Assembly (NCBI GenBank): GCA_903915035.1 | Contig: CAIWRI010000020.1 | Span: forward strand, 1 to 36,306 | Reading direction: 5' to 3' | Source: an uncultured Nitrosomonadales bacterium | Lineage (GTDB): Bacteria > Pseudomonadota > Gammaproteobacteria > Burkholderiales > Gallionellaceae | DNA: 36,306 bases | Shown: one piece after another, positions 1 through 9,571 of the stretch | Numbering within the stretch: position 1 is the first letter of the stretch | Layout: every line of letters begins with the position of its first letter | The notes under the pieces: model-generated | What the model saw: the letters and a program-made list of their open reading frames with translations, nothing else | Told to the model about the DNA's origin: nothing | Databases searched by the model: none | Position numbers and translations under genes: made by a program

Positions 1-1
1 C

Positions 2-214
2 CTCGATTTGCCGGGCTTGGGCAGACTGGCTCATCACATCAGTGGTGCAGCGGGCATGGCGGGCGCAAAACAATTTGCTGATTTATGCAAAATACTGCAG
101 ATAGATTGCGCCGATGGCGAAAGCCCTTCGCAGCTTCGCGATATTGTGACGCAGATGCACACCATGCTGGGGCGAATTAACGAAGAGATCGCTGAAATCT
201 GGCATGCTTATTGA
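2..214 (+). CDS. C-terminal part of a protein with a histidine phosphotransfer (Hpt) domain
   Basis: The 5' end lies outside the window. The visible 70 residues read in frame from position 2 to the TGA ending at 214. Residues 9-15 (LAHHISG) match the Hpt signature A-H-x-(L/I)-K-G, with the phospho-acceptor probably the first His. The usual Lys is replaced by Ser. The following AAGMAGAKQFADLCKILQ fits the second helix of Hpt domains. Such domains relay phosphate in multistep two-component systems and usually end a hybrid sensor kinase or form a separate shuttle protein. Which of these applies cannot be seen. It runs in the same direction as the TCA operon but is separated from it by 480 bp. 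Confidence 0.6.
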   Translation, partial: LDLPGLGRLAHHISGAAGMAGAKQFADLCKILQIDCADGESPSQLRDIVTQMHTMLGRINEEIAEIWHAY

Positions 215-265
215 AGTCTTTTGCAGGAATTTGTCCAGCTGGCTTGCAGATAAGCTTGTGGATGG

Positions 266-282
266 ACGGGCATAGCGCCCGT
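266..282 (+). terminator. Possible weak terminator after the Hpt gene
   Basis: A 6-bp perfect stem (ACGGGC/GCCCGT) with a 5-nt loop is followed by TTGTCTT rather than a clean T-run. It lies about 50 nt after the stop codon. It could end the upstream transcript but is a weak example. Confidence 0.3.
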
Positions 283-610
283 TTGTCTTGCCAGTCGTCT
301 TGCAATTGCCGGGAATTCAATCCCTGAACCAAGGCACAGAGCTGCCAGGTATGATGCCAATCCGGCGATTTACGGTGGCGCTTGGGGTGTTTTATGGCAG
401 GCAAGGAGTACTATGATTAAAAAGCCGGCGTCCGCGTGATATAACGTACGATTAACATCAGTTAATTCGATGAATTGAAGTTTTATTTCTTTCCTCTGAA
501 CTCAACAGTAAGGCAATTTGTTCTTGCCTCCTGTAGCAAATCATGCAAAAATGACGGTTAGCAGAAAAAACGATGAATCAAAAATAATCGATGGCTGCAT
601 TGTTGAATTT

Positions 611-668
611 TGCTGTTGCGCTCAGTTTATTCATCTGCTGTTGCGCTCAGCTTATTTATATGCTGTTC
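611..668 (+). repeat. 25-bp tandem repeat upstream of sdhB
   Basis: Two 25-nt units (611-635 and 636-660) both begin TGCTGTTGCGCTCAG and then diverge slightly in a T/A-rich tail. A third copy is truncated (TGCTGTTCAG, from 661). The array ends about 25 nt before the sdhB start, so it lies in the promoter or 5' leader. It could be a tandem binding site or a slippage product. Confidence 0.7.
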
Positions 669-694
669 AGTAATATCAAAAAGGTAATGATCAT

Positions 695-1390
695 ATGAAA
701 TTCAGAATCTACCGTTACAATCCTGAAACTGATGCTGCGCCGCGTATGCAAAATTACGATCTGGACATGGGTTCGGGCGGCAAGATGTTACTTGACGCCT
801 TGGTATTGCTTAAAGAACAAGACGATAGTCTCAGTTTGCGTAAATCCTGTCGTGAAGGGGTCTGTGGTTCAGATGCGATGAACATTAATGGCCGCAACGG
901 TCTGGCATGCATTACGCCATTGTCATCGCTTAAAGAACCCATCGAATTGCGCCCCTTGCCGGGACTACCGGTAATCCGCGATCTTATCGTGGATATGACG
1001 CAGTTCTTCAAGCAGTACCATTCCATTAAACCCTACCTGATCAACAATGCTCCGCCTCCGGAAAAAGAACGTTTGCAATCACCTGCGGATCGTGAACATC
1101 TGAACGGCCTGTATGAATGCATCTTGTGCGGTTGCTGCACCACCGCATGCCCTTCATTCTGGTGGAATCCTGACAAGTTCGTGGGTCCTGCAGGCTTGTT
1201 GCAAGCGTATCGTTTTATCGCTGATACGCGTGATCAGGCGACTTCCGAACGACTGGACGATCTGGAAGATCCGTATCGCTTGTTCCGCTGCCACACCATC
1301 ATGAATTGTGCCGATGTATGCCCTAAGGAATTGAACCCGACTGAGGCAATTGGTCATATCAAGGACATGATGCTCAAGAGGATGGTATGA
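695..1390 (+). CDS. sdhB: Succinate dehydrogenase iron-sulfur subunit
   Basis: This is the electron-transfer subunit of complex II, which passes electrons from the SdhA flavin to ubiquinone at the inner membrane. The 231 residues are the normal length. The 2Fe-2S ligands are C52, C57, D60 and C72; the Asp is also found in E. coli SdhB. The 4Fe-4S ligands are C142, C145, C148 and C209, and the 3Fe-4S ligands are C152, C199 and C205. SFWWNPDKFVGPAGLL is the typical stretch between the clusters. An AAAGG lies before the ATG. It is the first gene of the run, and sdhE overlaps its stop by 4 bp. sdhC, sdhD and sdhA are not upstream, so they must be elsewhere in the genome. Confidence 0.97.
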   Translation: MKFRIYRYNPETDAAPRMQNYDLDMGSGGKMLLDALVLLKEQDDSLSLRKSCREGVCGSDAMNINGRNGLACITPLSSLKEPIELRPLPGLPVIRDLIVDMTQFFKQYHSIKPYLINNAPPPEKERLQSPADREHLNGLYECILCGCCTTACPSFWWNPDKFVGPAGLLQAYRFIADTRDQATSERLDDLEDPYRLFRCHTIMNCADVCPKELNPTEAIGHIKDMMLKRMV

Positions 1391-1725
1391 CGAATCAGGA
1401 TAGGGGAGTCGGGATAGAGAATTCAGGATTGAGTCGTCAGTGTGTAGACCCTACCGTTGAACTCACGGCTGACTCTTCACGCCTTGCGCCTGAACTTTTG
1501 CAGCGGGTGCGTTGGCGTTGCCGGCGTGGCCTGCTTGAGCTGGATATCATTTTCATACGCTTTATAGAAGCGCAGTATGCAAAGTTGTCTATTGAAGAGA
1601 GACAAACTTTCGAGGAGTTATTGGATATGCCTGACAATCCCCTGTGGGATATGGTGTCGGGTAGGAAAGAAGCCGGATCGGATGCGCAGGCTGCGTTGTT
1701 GGTGAAAATTAATACTTGTAATTAA
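1387..1725 (+). CDS. sdhE: SdhE-type FAD assembly factor
   Basis: SdhE helps attach FAD covalently to SdhA. The family motif RGxxE is R47-G48-L49-L50-E51 inside RWRCRRGLLELDI, and the C-terminal PDNPLWD is typical. At 112 residues it is longer than the usual 80-95. The extra length is an N-terminal segment of about 35 residues that looks unstructured. The start overlaps the sdhB stop (ATGA), which favours translational coupling, but a later start giving a normal-sized protein is possible. Its place between sdhB and gltA is common in betaproteobacteria. Confidence 0.9.
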   Translation: MTNQDRGVGIENSGLSRQCVDPTVELTADSSRLAPELLQRVRWRCRRGLLELDIIFIRFIEAQYAKLSIEERQTFEELLDMPDNPLWDMVSGRKEAGSDAQAALLVKINTCN

Positions 1726-1763
1726 TGTCTTGATTGTAATTTAATTTCAGAATTGGAAACCAG

Positions 1764-3065
1764 ATGGATAAAGAGCTCGGTTTGAAAAAGCGTGTTGCTA
1801 CACTTACACTAGATGATGGACGACAAATTGAATTGCCGATGATGTCCGGCACTCTGGGGCCTGATGTCATTGACATCAATGCACTGAGTAAGCTGGGCGT
1901 TTTTACTTATGATCCTGCTTTCTTCTCTACCGCAAGCTGCACTTCAAAAATCACCTTTATCGATGGTGATGCAGGATTGCTCTATTACCGCGGGTTTCCA
2001 ATTGAACAGTTAGCGCAAGGCGGAGACTTCTTGGAAGTCTGTTATTTGCTGCTGGAAGGCGAACTGCCGACGGCTGAAAAATTAATGGCCTTCAAGCATA
2101 AAGTCACCATGCACACGATGGTGCATGACCAGTTAATGAAGTTTTTCAATGGGTTCCGTCGCGATGCGCATCCGATGGCCGTTATGGTGGGTGTGGTGGG
2201 TGCGCTGTCTGCTTTCTACCATGAATCAATGGATATCAACAATCCGGATGATCGCGACTTAGCCTGCATGCGTTTGCTGGGCAAGGTGCCGACCATTGCA
2301 GCGATGGCCTATAAGTATCATATTGGCCAGCCGTTCATGTATCCGCAGAATAATCTGACTTACGTTGAAAACTTTCTGCACATGATGTTCGCCGTCCCTA
2401 GCGAAGAATACGTACCTAATCCGATACTGGTCAAGGCACTGGAACGCATCTTTATTTTGCATGCCGACCACGAACAAAACGCCTCTACTTCGACCGTGCG
2501 TCTGGCAGGTTCAAGCGGTGCAAATCCTTATGCCTGTATGGCATCAGGCATCGCAGCACTCTGGGGTCCTGCACATGGCGGCGCCAACGAAGCGGCACTG
2601 AACATGCTCGAAGAAATCGGCGACATTGCACATGTAGCGCAATTCGTGCAGGACGTGAAAGACAAGAAACGCCTGTTGATGGGTTTTGGTCATCGCGTTT
2701 ACAAGAATATGGATCCGCGCGCTTCTGTGATGCGTGATACTTGTTATGAAGTCTTGAAAGAGCAAGGACTGGAAAACGATAAACTGTTCAAACTGGCGAT
2801 GGAATTAGAGCAAATCGCCCTGAGCGATCCATACTTTATCGAACGTAAGTTGTATCCTAATGTCGATTTCTATTCCGGTATTGTGCTGCGCGCGCTGGGT
2901 ATTCCGACCAATATGTTCACCGTTATTTTCGCTGTAGGCCGTACCATTGGTTGGGTCGCACAGTGGAATGAAATGATGACAGAAAGCAACCGCAAAATCG
3001 GTCGCCCGCGTCAACTGTACATCGGCGCAGATCGCCGCGATTATATTTCAACAGACAAACGGTAA
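1764..3065 (+). CDS. gltA: Citrate synthase (type II)
   Basis: Condenses acetyl-CoA and oxaloacetate to citrate, the entry step of the TCA cycle. The 433 residues match the hexameric, NADH-sensitive type II enzymes of Gram-negative bacteria. The catalytic triad is visible: H271 in [10 protein letters not shown]310 in [14 protein letters not shown] and D368 in [19 protein letters not shown] (from 234) is the usual substrate-binding stretch. The ATG follows GGAAACC. A 38-nt gap separates it from sdhE, and sucA follows after 7 nt, so it is probably part of the operon. Confidence 0.97.
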   Translation: MDKELGLKKRVATLTLDDGRQIELPMMSGTLGPDVIDINALSKLGVFTYDPAFFSTASCTSKITFIDGDAGLLYYRGFPIEQLAQGGDFLEVCYLLLEGELPTAEKLMAFKHKVTMHTMVHDQLMKFFNGFRRDAHPMAVMVGVVGALSAFYHESMDINNPDDRDLACMRLLGKVPTIAAMAYKYHIGQPFMYPQNNLTYVENFLHMMFAVPSEEYVPNPILVKALERIFILHADHEQNASTSTVRLAGSSGANPYACMASGIAALWGPAHGGANEAALNMLEEIGDIAHVAQFVQDVKDKKRLLMGFGHRVYKNMDPRASVMRDTCYEVLKEQGLENDKLFKLAMELEQIALSDPYFIERKLYPNVDFYSGIVLRALGIPTNMFTVIFAVGRTIGWVAQWNEMMTESNRKIGRPRQLYIGADRRDYISTDKR

Positions 3066-3072
3066 AGCTGCC

Positions 3073-5925
3073 ATGAGTTTTAGTGAGATGATGCAAAACA
3101 GTTCCGCGCTGTTCGGAACTAATGCCCCTTTCGTCGAGGACTTGTACGAGCAGTATTTGCAGGATCCGGCTGGTGTGGATGGCGAGTGGCGCGAATATTT
3201 TGACGCGCTGCCGGCTTGGAACGGCAAATCTGTTGAATTGCCGCATAGTCCTATTCAGCGCGCCTTTGAAACGCGGTCTAAAACTGCCGCAGGCGTGCCT
3301 GATATTGCGCATGAACACAAGCAAGTCAAGGTTTTACAACTGATCAATGCACACCGTTTCCTCGGCATGCGTGTGGCCAGTCTGGATCCCTTGAAACGTT
3401 TCCCTACTGCTGTGGTGCCTGAACTTGATCCTGCTTTTTACGATCTGGGCGAAGCTGATATGGGGCTGAAGTTTGAAACAGGCTCGCTGGTCGTTCCTGC
3501 CGGATTGACCTTGCGTGAGATTATCGCTTTCCTGCGCAAGACCTATTGCGGCACGATCGGTTCAGAGTACATGTACATGAACGATATGTCGCAAAAGCGC
3601 TGGATACAACAACGCCTGGAAAGCGTCAGCGGCACAGCCAACTACAGTACTGAGCAGCGCCAAAGAATTCTTGGGCGTTTGACTGCTGCTGAAACGCTGG
3701 AGCGTTACCTGCACACCAAATTTGTCGGTCAGAAGCGTTTCTCGCTGGAAGGCGGAGATACACTGATTCCGATGCTAGACCATCTGTTGCAACGCGCAGG
3801 CAGTGCCGGTGTAACGGAAGCCGTCATCGCCATGGCTCACCGTGGGCGTTTGAATGTGCTGGTTAACATTCTTGGCAAACAGCCGAGCATGCTGTTCGAT
3901 GAATTCGCCGGCATTCATGCCGATCACCTGACTTCAGGTGACGTTAAATATCATCAGGGTTTCTCAGCTGATATTCCAACACCGGGCGGTCCTTTGCATG
4001 TCGCTTTGGCGTTTAATCCATCGCATCTGGAAATCGTTAACCCGGTCGTTGAAGGGTCAGTTCGCGCGCGTCAACATGCGTTGGGTGATGAGGAAGGCAA
4101 CAAAGTCATTCCTATCGTACTGCATGGCGATGCGGCTTTCTCAGGTCAAGGCGTGGTGATGGAATGCTTCAGCATGTCACAGACACGCGGCTATCGTACC
4201 GGTGGTACGGTGCATATCGTCATCAACAATCAGATCGGCTTTACAGCATCCGACCCGCGTGATACACGTTCGAGTCAGTTCTGTACCGATGTGGCCAAGA
4301 TGGTCGATGCGCCTATTTTCCACGTGAATGCAGATGATCCTGATGCCGTATTGCTGGTGACTGAGATTGCGCTGGATTACCGCATGCAGTTCCATCGCGA
4401 TGTGGTGATTGATCTGGTATGTTTCCGTAAACTCGGTCACAACGAGCAGGATGAGCCACTGGTTACTCAACCGTTTATGTATCGCTTTGTTCGCCAGCAT
4501 CCCGGCACGCGTACCGTGTATGCGGATCGTCTGTTAGCTGAGGGCGTGATTAAAACAGGTGAGGCGGATGAATTGGTTGCGAGCTATCGACGCGCAATGG
4601 ATCAGGGACGCAACTCAATCCTGCCGGCGTTGCAAAGTGTGCCTAAACCGGCTTCAGGCTGGACGCTGTATAAAAATGGCATGAAGTGGGATGCGCCTGT
4701 TGATACCAATTTGACGCTGGAACATTTGCAGAAATTAGCCGTGACACTGACGACCATACCGGAAGGTTTTGTGTTGCAGTCGCGGGTACAAAAAATCGTC
4801 GAAGATCGCACCGCGATGGCGCGTGGAGACCTGCCGCTCGATTGGGGTATGGCTGAAAATCTGGCTTATGCTTCGTTATTGGACGAAGGTTATCCTGTGC
4901 GCCTGAGTGGTCAGGATGCGCGTCGCGGTACTTTCTTCCATCGTCATGCAACCTGGAATGATCAGAATCGCGGTACGTGGAATGAAGGTACTTATACGCC
5001 ACTGAAGCATATTCCCACAGCAAAGGCCGATTTTTTCGTTATCGACTCCTTGCTGTCTGAAGAAGCGGTGTTAGGTTTTGAGTATGGCTACGCCACGACA
5101 GACCCCAATTCACTGGTATTGTGGGAAGCTCAGTTCGGTGACTTCGCCAACGGCGCGCAAGTGGTAATCGACCAGTTTATCGCCTCGGGTGAATCCAAAT
5201 GGGGCAGGTTGTGCGGACTGGTCATGTTGTTGCCACACGGTTACGAAGGGCAGGGCGCAGAACATTCGTCAGGCCGTATTGAGCGCTACCTGCAACTTTG
5301 CGCAGATTACAATATTCAGGTGTGCATACCCTCGACACCCGCTCAGATGTTCCATCTGTTGCGTCGTCAGATGCTGCGTCCTACACGTCATCCATTGATC
5401 GTGTTTACACCTAAGAGTCTGTTGCGCAACAAGGATGCCGCTTGTCCTCTGACTGATTTCACGCATGGCGGTTACAAGGCTGTGATCGGCGAAGTCGAGA
5501 ATCTTGATGCAAGTCAGGTTAAACGCGTCATCGTCTGTAGCGGCAAGGTCTATTACGACCTGGTCAACGGACGTCGTGCCAAGGGTATCAGCGACATGGC
5601 GATCATCCGTCTGGAACAGCTCTATCCGTTCCCGCACAAGGACTTTGCAGAGCAGATCGCTGCATTCCCTAATGCAACCGAAGTGGTCTGGTGTCAGGAA
5701 GAACCGGGCAATCAGGGTGCATGGCATCGAATTCAGCACTACCTGTTACGCCAGATGCGTACCGGTATGCGTCTGGATTACGCGTTGCGTCCCTCGTCAT
5801 CAGCACCTGCCGCAGGCTATCTTGCGGTGCATAACGAACAGCAGAAGGCGGTTATCGATGCCGCTTTCCGTCCCGATCTTGATGTAAAGAATATTCCAGG
5901 AGTAGATCATCATGAGTCTCATTGA
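3073..5925 (+). CDS. sucA: 2-oxoglutarate dehydrogenase E1 component
   Basis: Thiamine-diphosphate-dependent decarboxylase of the 2-oxoglutarate dehydrogenase complex; it transfers the succinyl group to the E2 lipoyl arm. The 950 residues are full length. The N-terminal [18 protein letters not shown] is the E2-binding type segment. [10 protein letters not shown] (from 254) carries an active-site His. The ThDP motif begins GDAAF (352-356) and ends INNQ (384-387). It starts 7 nt after gltA and its end overlaps sucB by 14 nt, with the sucB ribosome binding site (GGAG) inside sucA. Confidence 0.98.
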   Translation: MSFSEMMQNSSALFGTNAPFVEDLYEQYLQDPAGVDGEWREYFDALPAWNGKSVELPHSPIQRAFETRSKTAAGVPDIAHEHKQVKVLQLINAHRFLGMRVASLDPLKRFPTAVVPELDPAFYDLGEADMGLKFETGSLVVPAGLTLREIIAFLRKTYCGTIGSEYMYMNDMSQKRWIQQRLESVSGTANYSTEQRQRILGRLTAAETLERYLHTKFVGQKRFSLEGGDTLIPMLDHLLQRAGSAGVTEAVIAMAHRGRLNVLVNILGKQPSMLFDEFAGIHADHLTSGDVKYHQGFSADIPTPGGPLHVALAFNPSHLEIVNPVVEGSVRARQHALGDEEGNKVIPIVLHGDAAFSGQGVVMECFSMSQTRGYRTGGTVHIVINNQIGFTASDPRDTRSSQFCTDVAKMVDAPIFHVNADDPDAVLLVTEIALDYRMQFHRDVVIDLVCFRKLGHNEQDEPLVTQPFMYRFVRQHPGTRTVYADRLLAEGVIKTGEADELVASYRRAMDQGRNSILPALQSVPKPASGWTLYKNGMKWDAPVDTNLTLEHLQKLAVTLTTIPEGFVLQSRVQKIVEDRTAMARGDLPLDWGMAENLAYASLLDEGYPVRLSGQDARRGTFFHRHATWNDQNRGTWNEGTYTPLKHIPTAKADFFVIDSLLSEEAVLGFEYGYATTDPNSLVLWEAQFGDFANGAQVVIDQFIASGESKWGRLCGLVMLLPHGYEGQGAEHSSGRIERYLQLCADYNIQVCIPSTPAQMFHLLRRQMLRPTRHPLIVFTPKSLLRNKDAACPLTDFTHGGYKAVIGEVENLDASQVKRVIVCSGKVYYDLVNGRRAKGISDMAIIRLEQLYPFPHKDFAEQIAAFPNATEVVWCQEEPGNQGAWHRIQHYLLRQMRTGMRLDYALRPSSSAPAAGYLAVHNEQQKAVIDAAFRPDLDVKNIPGVDHHESH

Positions 5926-7090
5926 AGTTAAAGTACCTCAATTATCAGAGTCAATTTCCGAGGCAGCCCTGGTAACCTGGCATAAACAGGTAGGCGATGC
6001 AGTCACAGAAGGCGAAAACCTGATCGACATCGAAACTGATAAAGTTGTGATGGAAATTCCTGCCTCAAAAAGCGGAGTTCTGTCCAAGATCATCAAAGGT
6101 GATGGCGAAATGGTTGCCAGCGAAGAATTGATCGCGATTATCGACACGGCCGCTGTGGCCAAAGTTGCAGAAGTCGTCGCTGTTGCTGAAGTTGCGACAA
6201 AAGTTGAAGTCAACTCGGCGTCGCCTTCAGTTCGCAAACTGGCAGGTTCGCTTGATGTTGATGCCTCAACGCTGCAAGGCAGCGGCAAATCAGGACGCGT
6301 TACTAAAGACGACGTTTTGAAATCAGTCGCTCCGGTTGCCGCAGCACCGAAAGCAGTCGCAGTCGCAGTCGCAGCGGTTCCTTCGGGCAACCGTTCTGAA
6401 CAGCGCGTGCCGATGACGCGCATTCGTCAGCGTATCGCGGAACGTTTGATTCAATCTCAGCAAAATGCGGCGATTCTGACCACATTCAATGAGGTGAACA
6501 TGCAACCTGTGCTGGATCTGCGTACAAAGTACAAAGATGCTTTCGAAAAGAAGCATGGCGTTAAGCTGGGTTTCTCCTGCTTCTTCGCCAAGGCTGCTGT
6601 GTACGCGTTACAGAAGTTCCCTATCGTCAATGCCTCTGTTGATGGTACGGATATCATCTATCACAGCTACTTTGATATCGGTGTTGCAGTCGGCAGCGAA
6701 CGCGGTTTAGTCGTTCCTGTGTTGCGCGATGTGGATCAAATGTCATTTGCTGACATCGAGAAAAAGATTGCTGATTTTGGCGCCCGCGCTAAGAGCGGCA
6801 AGATCACGATGGAAGAATTGACCGGCGGTACGTTCTCGATCTCTAATGGCGGCACCTTTGGTTCGATGCTCTCAACGCCTATCATCAACCCGCCCCAAGC
6901 GGCTATCCTGGGCATTCATGCTACCAAGGATCGTGCGGTTGTTGAAAAGGGTCAGATAGTTATCCGTCCTATGAACTACCTGGCTGTCTCCTATGATCAC
7001 CGTATCATTGATGGTCGTGAAGCGGTGCAGTTCCTGGGTGCGATCAAAGATGCACTGGAATCTCCTGAACGTCTGTTGCTGGATCTGTAA
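5912..7090 (+). CDS. sucB: Dihydrolipoamide succinyltransferase (E2)
   Basis: Core of the 2-oxoglutarate dehydrogenase complex. Domains in order are a lipoyl domain (1-75, lipoylated K44 in [10 protein letters not shown]), an Ala/Val-rich linker, a peripheral-subunit binding domain (about 106-137, [14 protein letters not shown]), a second Ala/Val linker (about 140-158) and the catalytic acyltransferase domain. The catalytic motif is [10 protein letters not shown] with H363 and D367. Length 392 is normal. It overlaps sucA by 14 nt and the next gene by 1 nt. E3 (lpd), often the next gene in betaproteobacteria, is absent here, so E3 must come from another locus. Confidence 0.98.
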   Translation: MSLIEVKVPQLSESISEAALVTWHKQVGDAVTEGENLIDIETDKVVMEIPASKSGVLSKIIKGDGEMVASEELIAIIDTAAVAKVAEVVAVAEVATKVEVNSASPSVRKLAGSLDVDASTLQGSGKSGRVTKDDVLKSVAPVAAAPKAVAVAVAAVPSGNRSEQRVPMTRIRQRIAERLIQSQQNAAILTTFNEVNMQPVLDLRTKYKDAFEKKHGVKLGFSCFFAKAAVYALQKFPIVNASVDGTDIIYHSYFDIGVAVGSERGLVVPVLRDVDQMSFADIEKKIADFGARAKSGKITMEELTGGTFSISNGGTFGSMLSTPIINPPQAAILGIHATKDRAVVEKGQIVIRPMNYLAVSYDHRIIDGREAVQFLGAIKDALESPERLLLDL

Positions 7091-8082
7091 TGCAGCCATT
7101 TAGCGCTTATCGCATCGTTGAAGAAAATGGTCAGTCTGCCGGGCAGTACGCCCGGTTGACGCTGGAGGATCTCGACCCGGGTGAAGTCGTTATCCGTGCT
7201 CATTATTCCAGCGTCAATTATAAGGATGCGTTAGCCGCGACCGGCACAGGAAAAGTGATTCGTCGCTTTCCCTGTGTCGGCGGGATTGATGTGTCGGGCG
7301 TGGTAGTCAGTTCAACCGATGCGCGCTACCAGACTGGTGATGAAGTTGTCGTCACCAGCTACGGTATGGGTGTATCGCACGATGGCGGTTTTGCTGAATA
7401 CGTGCGTGTGCCGGCAGACTGGGTCGTGCCGTTGCCTGCCGGTCTGACTTTGTTTGAGGCGATGGCGTTGGGTACGGCGGGTTATACCGCTGCGCTTTCC
7501 ATACACCGGATGGAGCAAAATGGATTGACGCCTGCGGGAGGAAAAGTCGTTGTGACGGGTGCCACCGGTGGTGTGGCAAGTCTGGCGATTGCCATGCTGG
7601 CTAAACGCGGTTACCACGTGGTGGCATTGACTGGCAAGGATAGCGCACACGAATATTTAACCTCACTGGGTGCAGCCGAAATTCTGTCGCGTCATACCCT
7701 TGTCATGGGTACGAGGCCGCTGGAAAAAACGCTGTGGGCAGGTGCGCTTGATTCGGTTGGTGGTGAAACGCTGGCCTGGCTCACGCGTTGCATGCAGAAC
7801 AATGGGGTTATCGCCAGCTTTGGCAATGCGGGCGGGATTGAACTGCACACCACGGTGCTGCCTTTCATCCTGCGCGGCGTGAATCTGCTCGGTATTGATT
7901 CAGCAGCCACAGAGATGCCGTTGCGCCTTAAAATCTGGCAGCGCATGGCGAGCGATTTGTTCACGGATAAATTAGCTGACGTAGCGCATATTGTACCTTT
8001 CGACAAGCTAGCCGATGTCTTTAAGCCCTTGCTGGAAGGTAAATCGTCGGGTCGTACGGTGATACAATTTGCAGTGATTTAA
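7090..8082 (+). CDS. acuI: AcuI/YhdH-family NADPH-dependent oxidoreductase (MDR superfamily)
   Basis: A zinc-free medium-chain reductase of 330 residues. The family includes acrylyl-CoA reductase AcuI and E. coli YhdH. Visible features are SSVNYKDALAATG (N-terminal catalytic domain), GGIDVSGVV, and the NADPH-binding VTGATGGVASLA (155-166). No zinc-binding Cys cluster is seen. The ATG overlaps the sucB TAA by 1 nt, so it is likely translated from the same mRNA. Acrylyl-CoA reductase activity is inferred from the family. A role with 2-oxoglutarate dehydrogenase is suggested only by the linkage. It is the last gene before the tRNA. Confidence 0.85.
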   Translation: MQPFSAYRIVEENGQSAGQYARLTLEDLDPGEVVIRAHYSSVNYKDALAATGTGKVIRRFPCVGGIDVSGVVVSSTDARYQTGDEVVVTSYGMGVSHDGGFAEYVRVPADWVVPLPAGLTLFEAMALGTAGYTAALSIHRMEQNGLTPAGGKVVVTGATGGVASLAIAMLAKRGYHVVALTGKDSAHEYLTSLGAAEILSRHTLVMGTRPLEKTLWAGALDSVGGETLAWLTRCMQNNGVIASFGNAGGIELHTTVLPFILRGVNLLGIDSAATEMPLRLKIWQRMASDLFTDKLADVAHIVPFDKLADVFKPLLEGKSSGRTVIQFAVI

Positions 8083-8124
8083 GCAGTTGGTTGTAATTTA
8101 AGCCAGCCTGTTTGGTTTAAGTGG

Positions 8125-8133
8125 TGCTATAAT
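8125..8133 (+). promoter_or_regulatory. Extended -10 promoter of tRNA-Leu
   Basis: TGC directly precedes a consensus TATAAT (8128-8133), forming an extended -10 element 11 nt before the mature tRNA start. No good -35 box is seen at the correct distance, as is common for extended -10 promoters. Confidence 0.6.
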
Positions 8134-8144
8134 GCGCCCCCTTA

Positions 8145-8229
8145 GCGAGAGTGGCGGAATTGGTAGACGCACTGGATTTAGGTTCCAGCGCCGTAAGGTG
8201 TAAGAGTTCGAGTCTCTTCTTTCGCACCA
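8145..8229 (+). tRNA. tRNA-Leu (anticodon UAG)
   Basis: 85 nt with encoded CCA. The acceptor stem GCGAGAG pairs with CTTTCGC (one G-U). The anticodon stem CTGGA/TCCAG encloses the loop TTTAGGT, giving anticodon TAG (reads CUA and related Leu codons). The long variable arm is as expected for tRNA-Leu. The 3' part from the T-arm onward is the phage integration site, and integration leaves the gene complete. Confidence 0.97.
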
Positions 8230-8238
8230 GGTAAAATA
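8208..8238 (+). repeat. attL core repeat
   Basis: 31 bp identical to 35970-36000, starting TCGAGTCTC and ending GGTAAAATA. It covers the tRNA-Leu T-arm 3' half, acceptor, CCA and nine further bases. The flanks differ on both sides, so these are the repeat limits. The strand exchange point lies within it. Confidence 0.95.
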
Positions 8239-8251
8239 GTAGAAACACCTG

Positions 8252-8289
8252 TAAGCCCTGATGGTATAAGCCGTCAGGGCTTATTTTTT
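8252..8289 (+). terminator. Rho-independent terminator after tRNA-Leu
   Basis: TAAGCCCTGA (8252-8261) pairs with TCAGGGCTTA (8274-8283), with two further GG/CC pairs closer to the loop, followed by a T-run. It lies just inside the prophage and replaces the host terminator now displaced to 36027. Confidence 0.85.
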
Positions 8290-8310
8290 AGGACTTCCCA
8301 TATTACATCT

Positions 8311-8383
8311 TTCCCCCGTTATTCCCTTATTCCCCCGTTGCATGTTGGTATGCTTTACGGATATATTACGAGTCGTTTACGGA
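8311..8383 (+). repeat. Short direct repeats between attL and int: probable integrase or excisionase arm sites
   Basis: TTCCCCCGTT occurs at 8311-8320 and 8330-8339. TTTACGGA occurs at 8354-8361 and 8376-8383. TTTACGGA is also present near the other end of the prophage (35919-35926, with ATTACGGA at 35930-35937). Repeats at both ends of a prophage are what integrase arm-type sites look like; binding is inferred. Confidence 0.5.
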
Positions 8384-8396
8384 AAGGGAGAATGTG

Positions 8397-9383
8397 ATGG
8401 CATCGTACAGAAAGAACGGTAGTCGGTGGGAGGCGCAGGTGGCTCGGGGTGGGGTAAGATCCTCCAAGACCTTTGCAACTAAGGCTGAGGCGCAGACCTG
8501 GGCAGCAGCGCTAGAACTTGAGATAAGCAGCGATCAAGGGGGTGGGATACCGAATAAAACCTTTGGTGATTTGATGGCCAGGTATGCAGCTGAGGTATCG
8601 CCCAAGAAAAAAGGCTGCAAGTGGGAGCAGGACCGGATTGCACTCCTAACCCGCGAGGATGAATTAGCCTCCGTAAATCTCCGTAATCTGAACTCAACAC
8701 ATATTGCCGCTTGGCGAGACCGCCGGTTGGAATCTGTTTCCGGATTGTCTGTGGTGCGTGAGTGGGCGATACTGGGGAATGCGTGCGCCATTGCCATTCG
8801 GGAGTGGCAGTGGTTAAAGGTGAACCCTACTACTGGGGTCAGCAAGCCACAAAAAGAATCCGCCCGCGATAGGTTAGCGACGCAGGAAGAGATTGATATT
8901 CTTGTTGAGAACCTTGGTTACCAGAAGGATGCTCCGCCCGTTACTATAAGTAGTCGGGTGGGGGCTTCGGTACTGTTCGCCGTAGAGACTGCGCTCAGGG
9001 CGAGTGAAATAGCCAGGCTACGCTGGGATCAGGTATTCGTAGCCGAACGGTATGCAAAAATACTTGGGGGTAAAACGGAAGCGGCGAAGCGGGACTTGCC
9101 GCTGTCATCGGAAGCGATCCGCCTACTGCAACAGATGCCGAGAACGAGTGAAGAGGTGTTTAATATACAAACATCTCAGATGGACGCGCTCTTTAGAAAA
9201 GCGCGGGGGCGGGTGCTAATCAAGGGGCTTCGATATCACGACCTGCGCCACACCGCCATAACCAGACTCGCTAAGAAACTCGATGTACTGGCTTTGGCGC
9301 GGGCCATTGGGCATAAAGATTTGAAAATGCTGCTTGTCTACTATAACGAATCCGCATCGAATCTTGCAGAACGGCTACGCTAG
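8397..9383 (+). CDS. int: Tyrosine-type site-specific integrase
   Basis: Phage recombinase for insertion and excision at the tRNA-Leu site. The N-terminal 45 residues (ASYRKNGSRWEAQVA) form an arm-binding type domain. Catalytic residues are R201 (ETALRASEIARL), K226 (GGKTEAAKR), H281 and R284 (YHDLRHTAI), H306 (AIGHKDL) and the nucleophile Y315 or Y316 (LLVYYN). The 328 residues are full length. The ATG at 8397 has GGGAG six nt upstream; a GTG at 8394 is the alternative. It ends in a convergent 4-bp overlap with the excisionase-like gene, sharing the palindrome CTAG as stop for both. Confidence 0.95.
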   Translation: MASYRKNGSRWEAQVARGGVRSSKTFATKAEAQTWAAALELEISSDQGGGIPNKTFGDLMARYAAEVSPKKKGCKWEQDRIALLTREDELASVNLRNLNSTHIAAWRDRRLESVSGLSVVREWAILGNACAIAIREWQWLKVNPTTGVSKPQKESARDRLATQEEIDILVENLGYQKDAPPVTISSRVGASVLFAVETALRASEIARLRWDQVFVAERYAKILGGKTEAAKRDLPLSSEAIRLLQQMPRTSEEVFNIQTSQMDALFRKARGRVLIKGLRYHDLRHTAITRLAKKLDVLALARAIGHKDLKMLLVYYNESASNLAERLR

Positions 9384-9571
9384 GGCTTCAGCTTAGCGAT
9401 CCAGTTCTCTATGTCGGCTTGCTTCCAGCGGGGTTTGCCCACCCCGCCGCGCAGGGTTGGTATACGTATCGGCTTCGGGAACCCCGGGACTTTTGCAACG
9501 GATTCCGCAACGCGCCGTGCGGATACCCCAAGAATATTACCTACATCAGCGGTGCTCATCAGGGGTTGCAT
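9380..9571 (-). CDS. Excisionase-like small HTH protein (AlpA/MerR-like fold)
   Basis: 63 residues. STADVGNILGVSARRVAESV is a winged-helix/HTH of the AlpA and excisionase type, followed by GKPRWKQADIENWIAKLKP, the usual ending of such proteins. It is the last gene of the leftward operon, next to int and attL, as expected for a recombination directionality factor. GAGGAG precedes the ATG. It overlaps the upstream gene by 13 nt and int by 4 nt. Family membership is clear; excisionase function is inferred from position. Confidence 0.7.
   Translation of the reverse strand: MQPLMSTADVGNILGVSARRVAESVAKVPGFPKPIRIPTLRGGVGKPRWKQADIENWIAKLKP

Larger units (their letters stand above)
215..694. other. 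480-bp intergenic region upstream of sdhB
   Basis: No convincing gene. It holds a small hairpin at 266-282, two very short reading frames of eight codons (394-420 and 413-439, the second after an AAGGAG at 403-408), and a 25-bp tandem repeat at 611-668. Weak promoter-like hexamers are TTGAAT (603-608) and TTTATT (626-631) with a 17-nt spacer. No remnant of sdhC, sdhD or sdhA is recognisable. The sdhB transcript probably starts in its distal half. Confidence 0.5.

Noticed and set aside
394..439. Two eight-codon frames, one with a good AAGGAG
   Set aside because: Too short and not linked to a downstream gene by distance or attenuator structure; mentioned only in the gap description.
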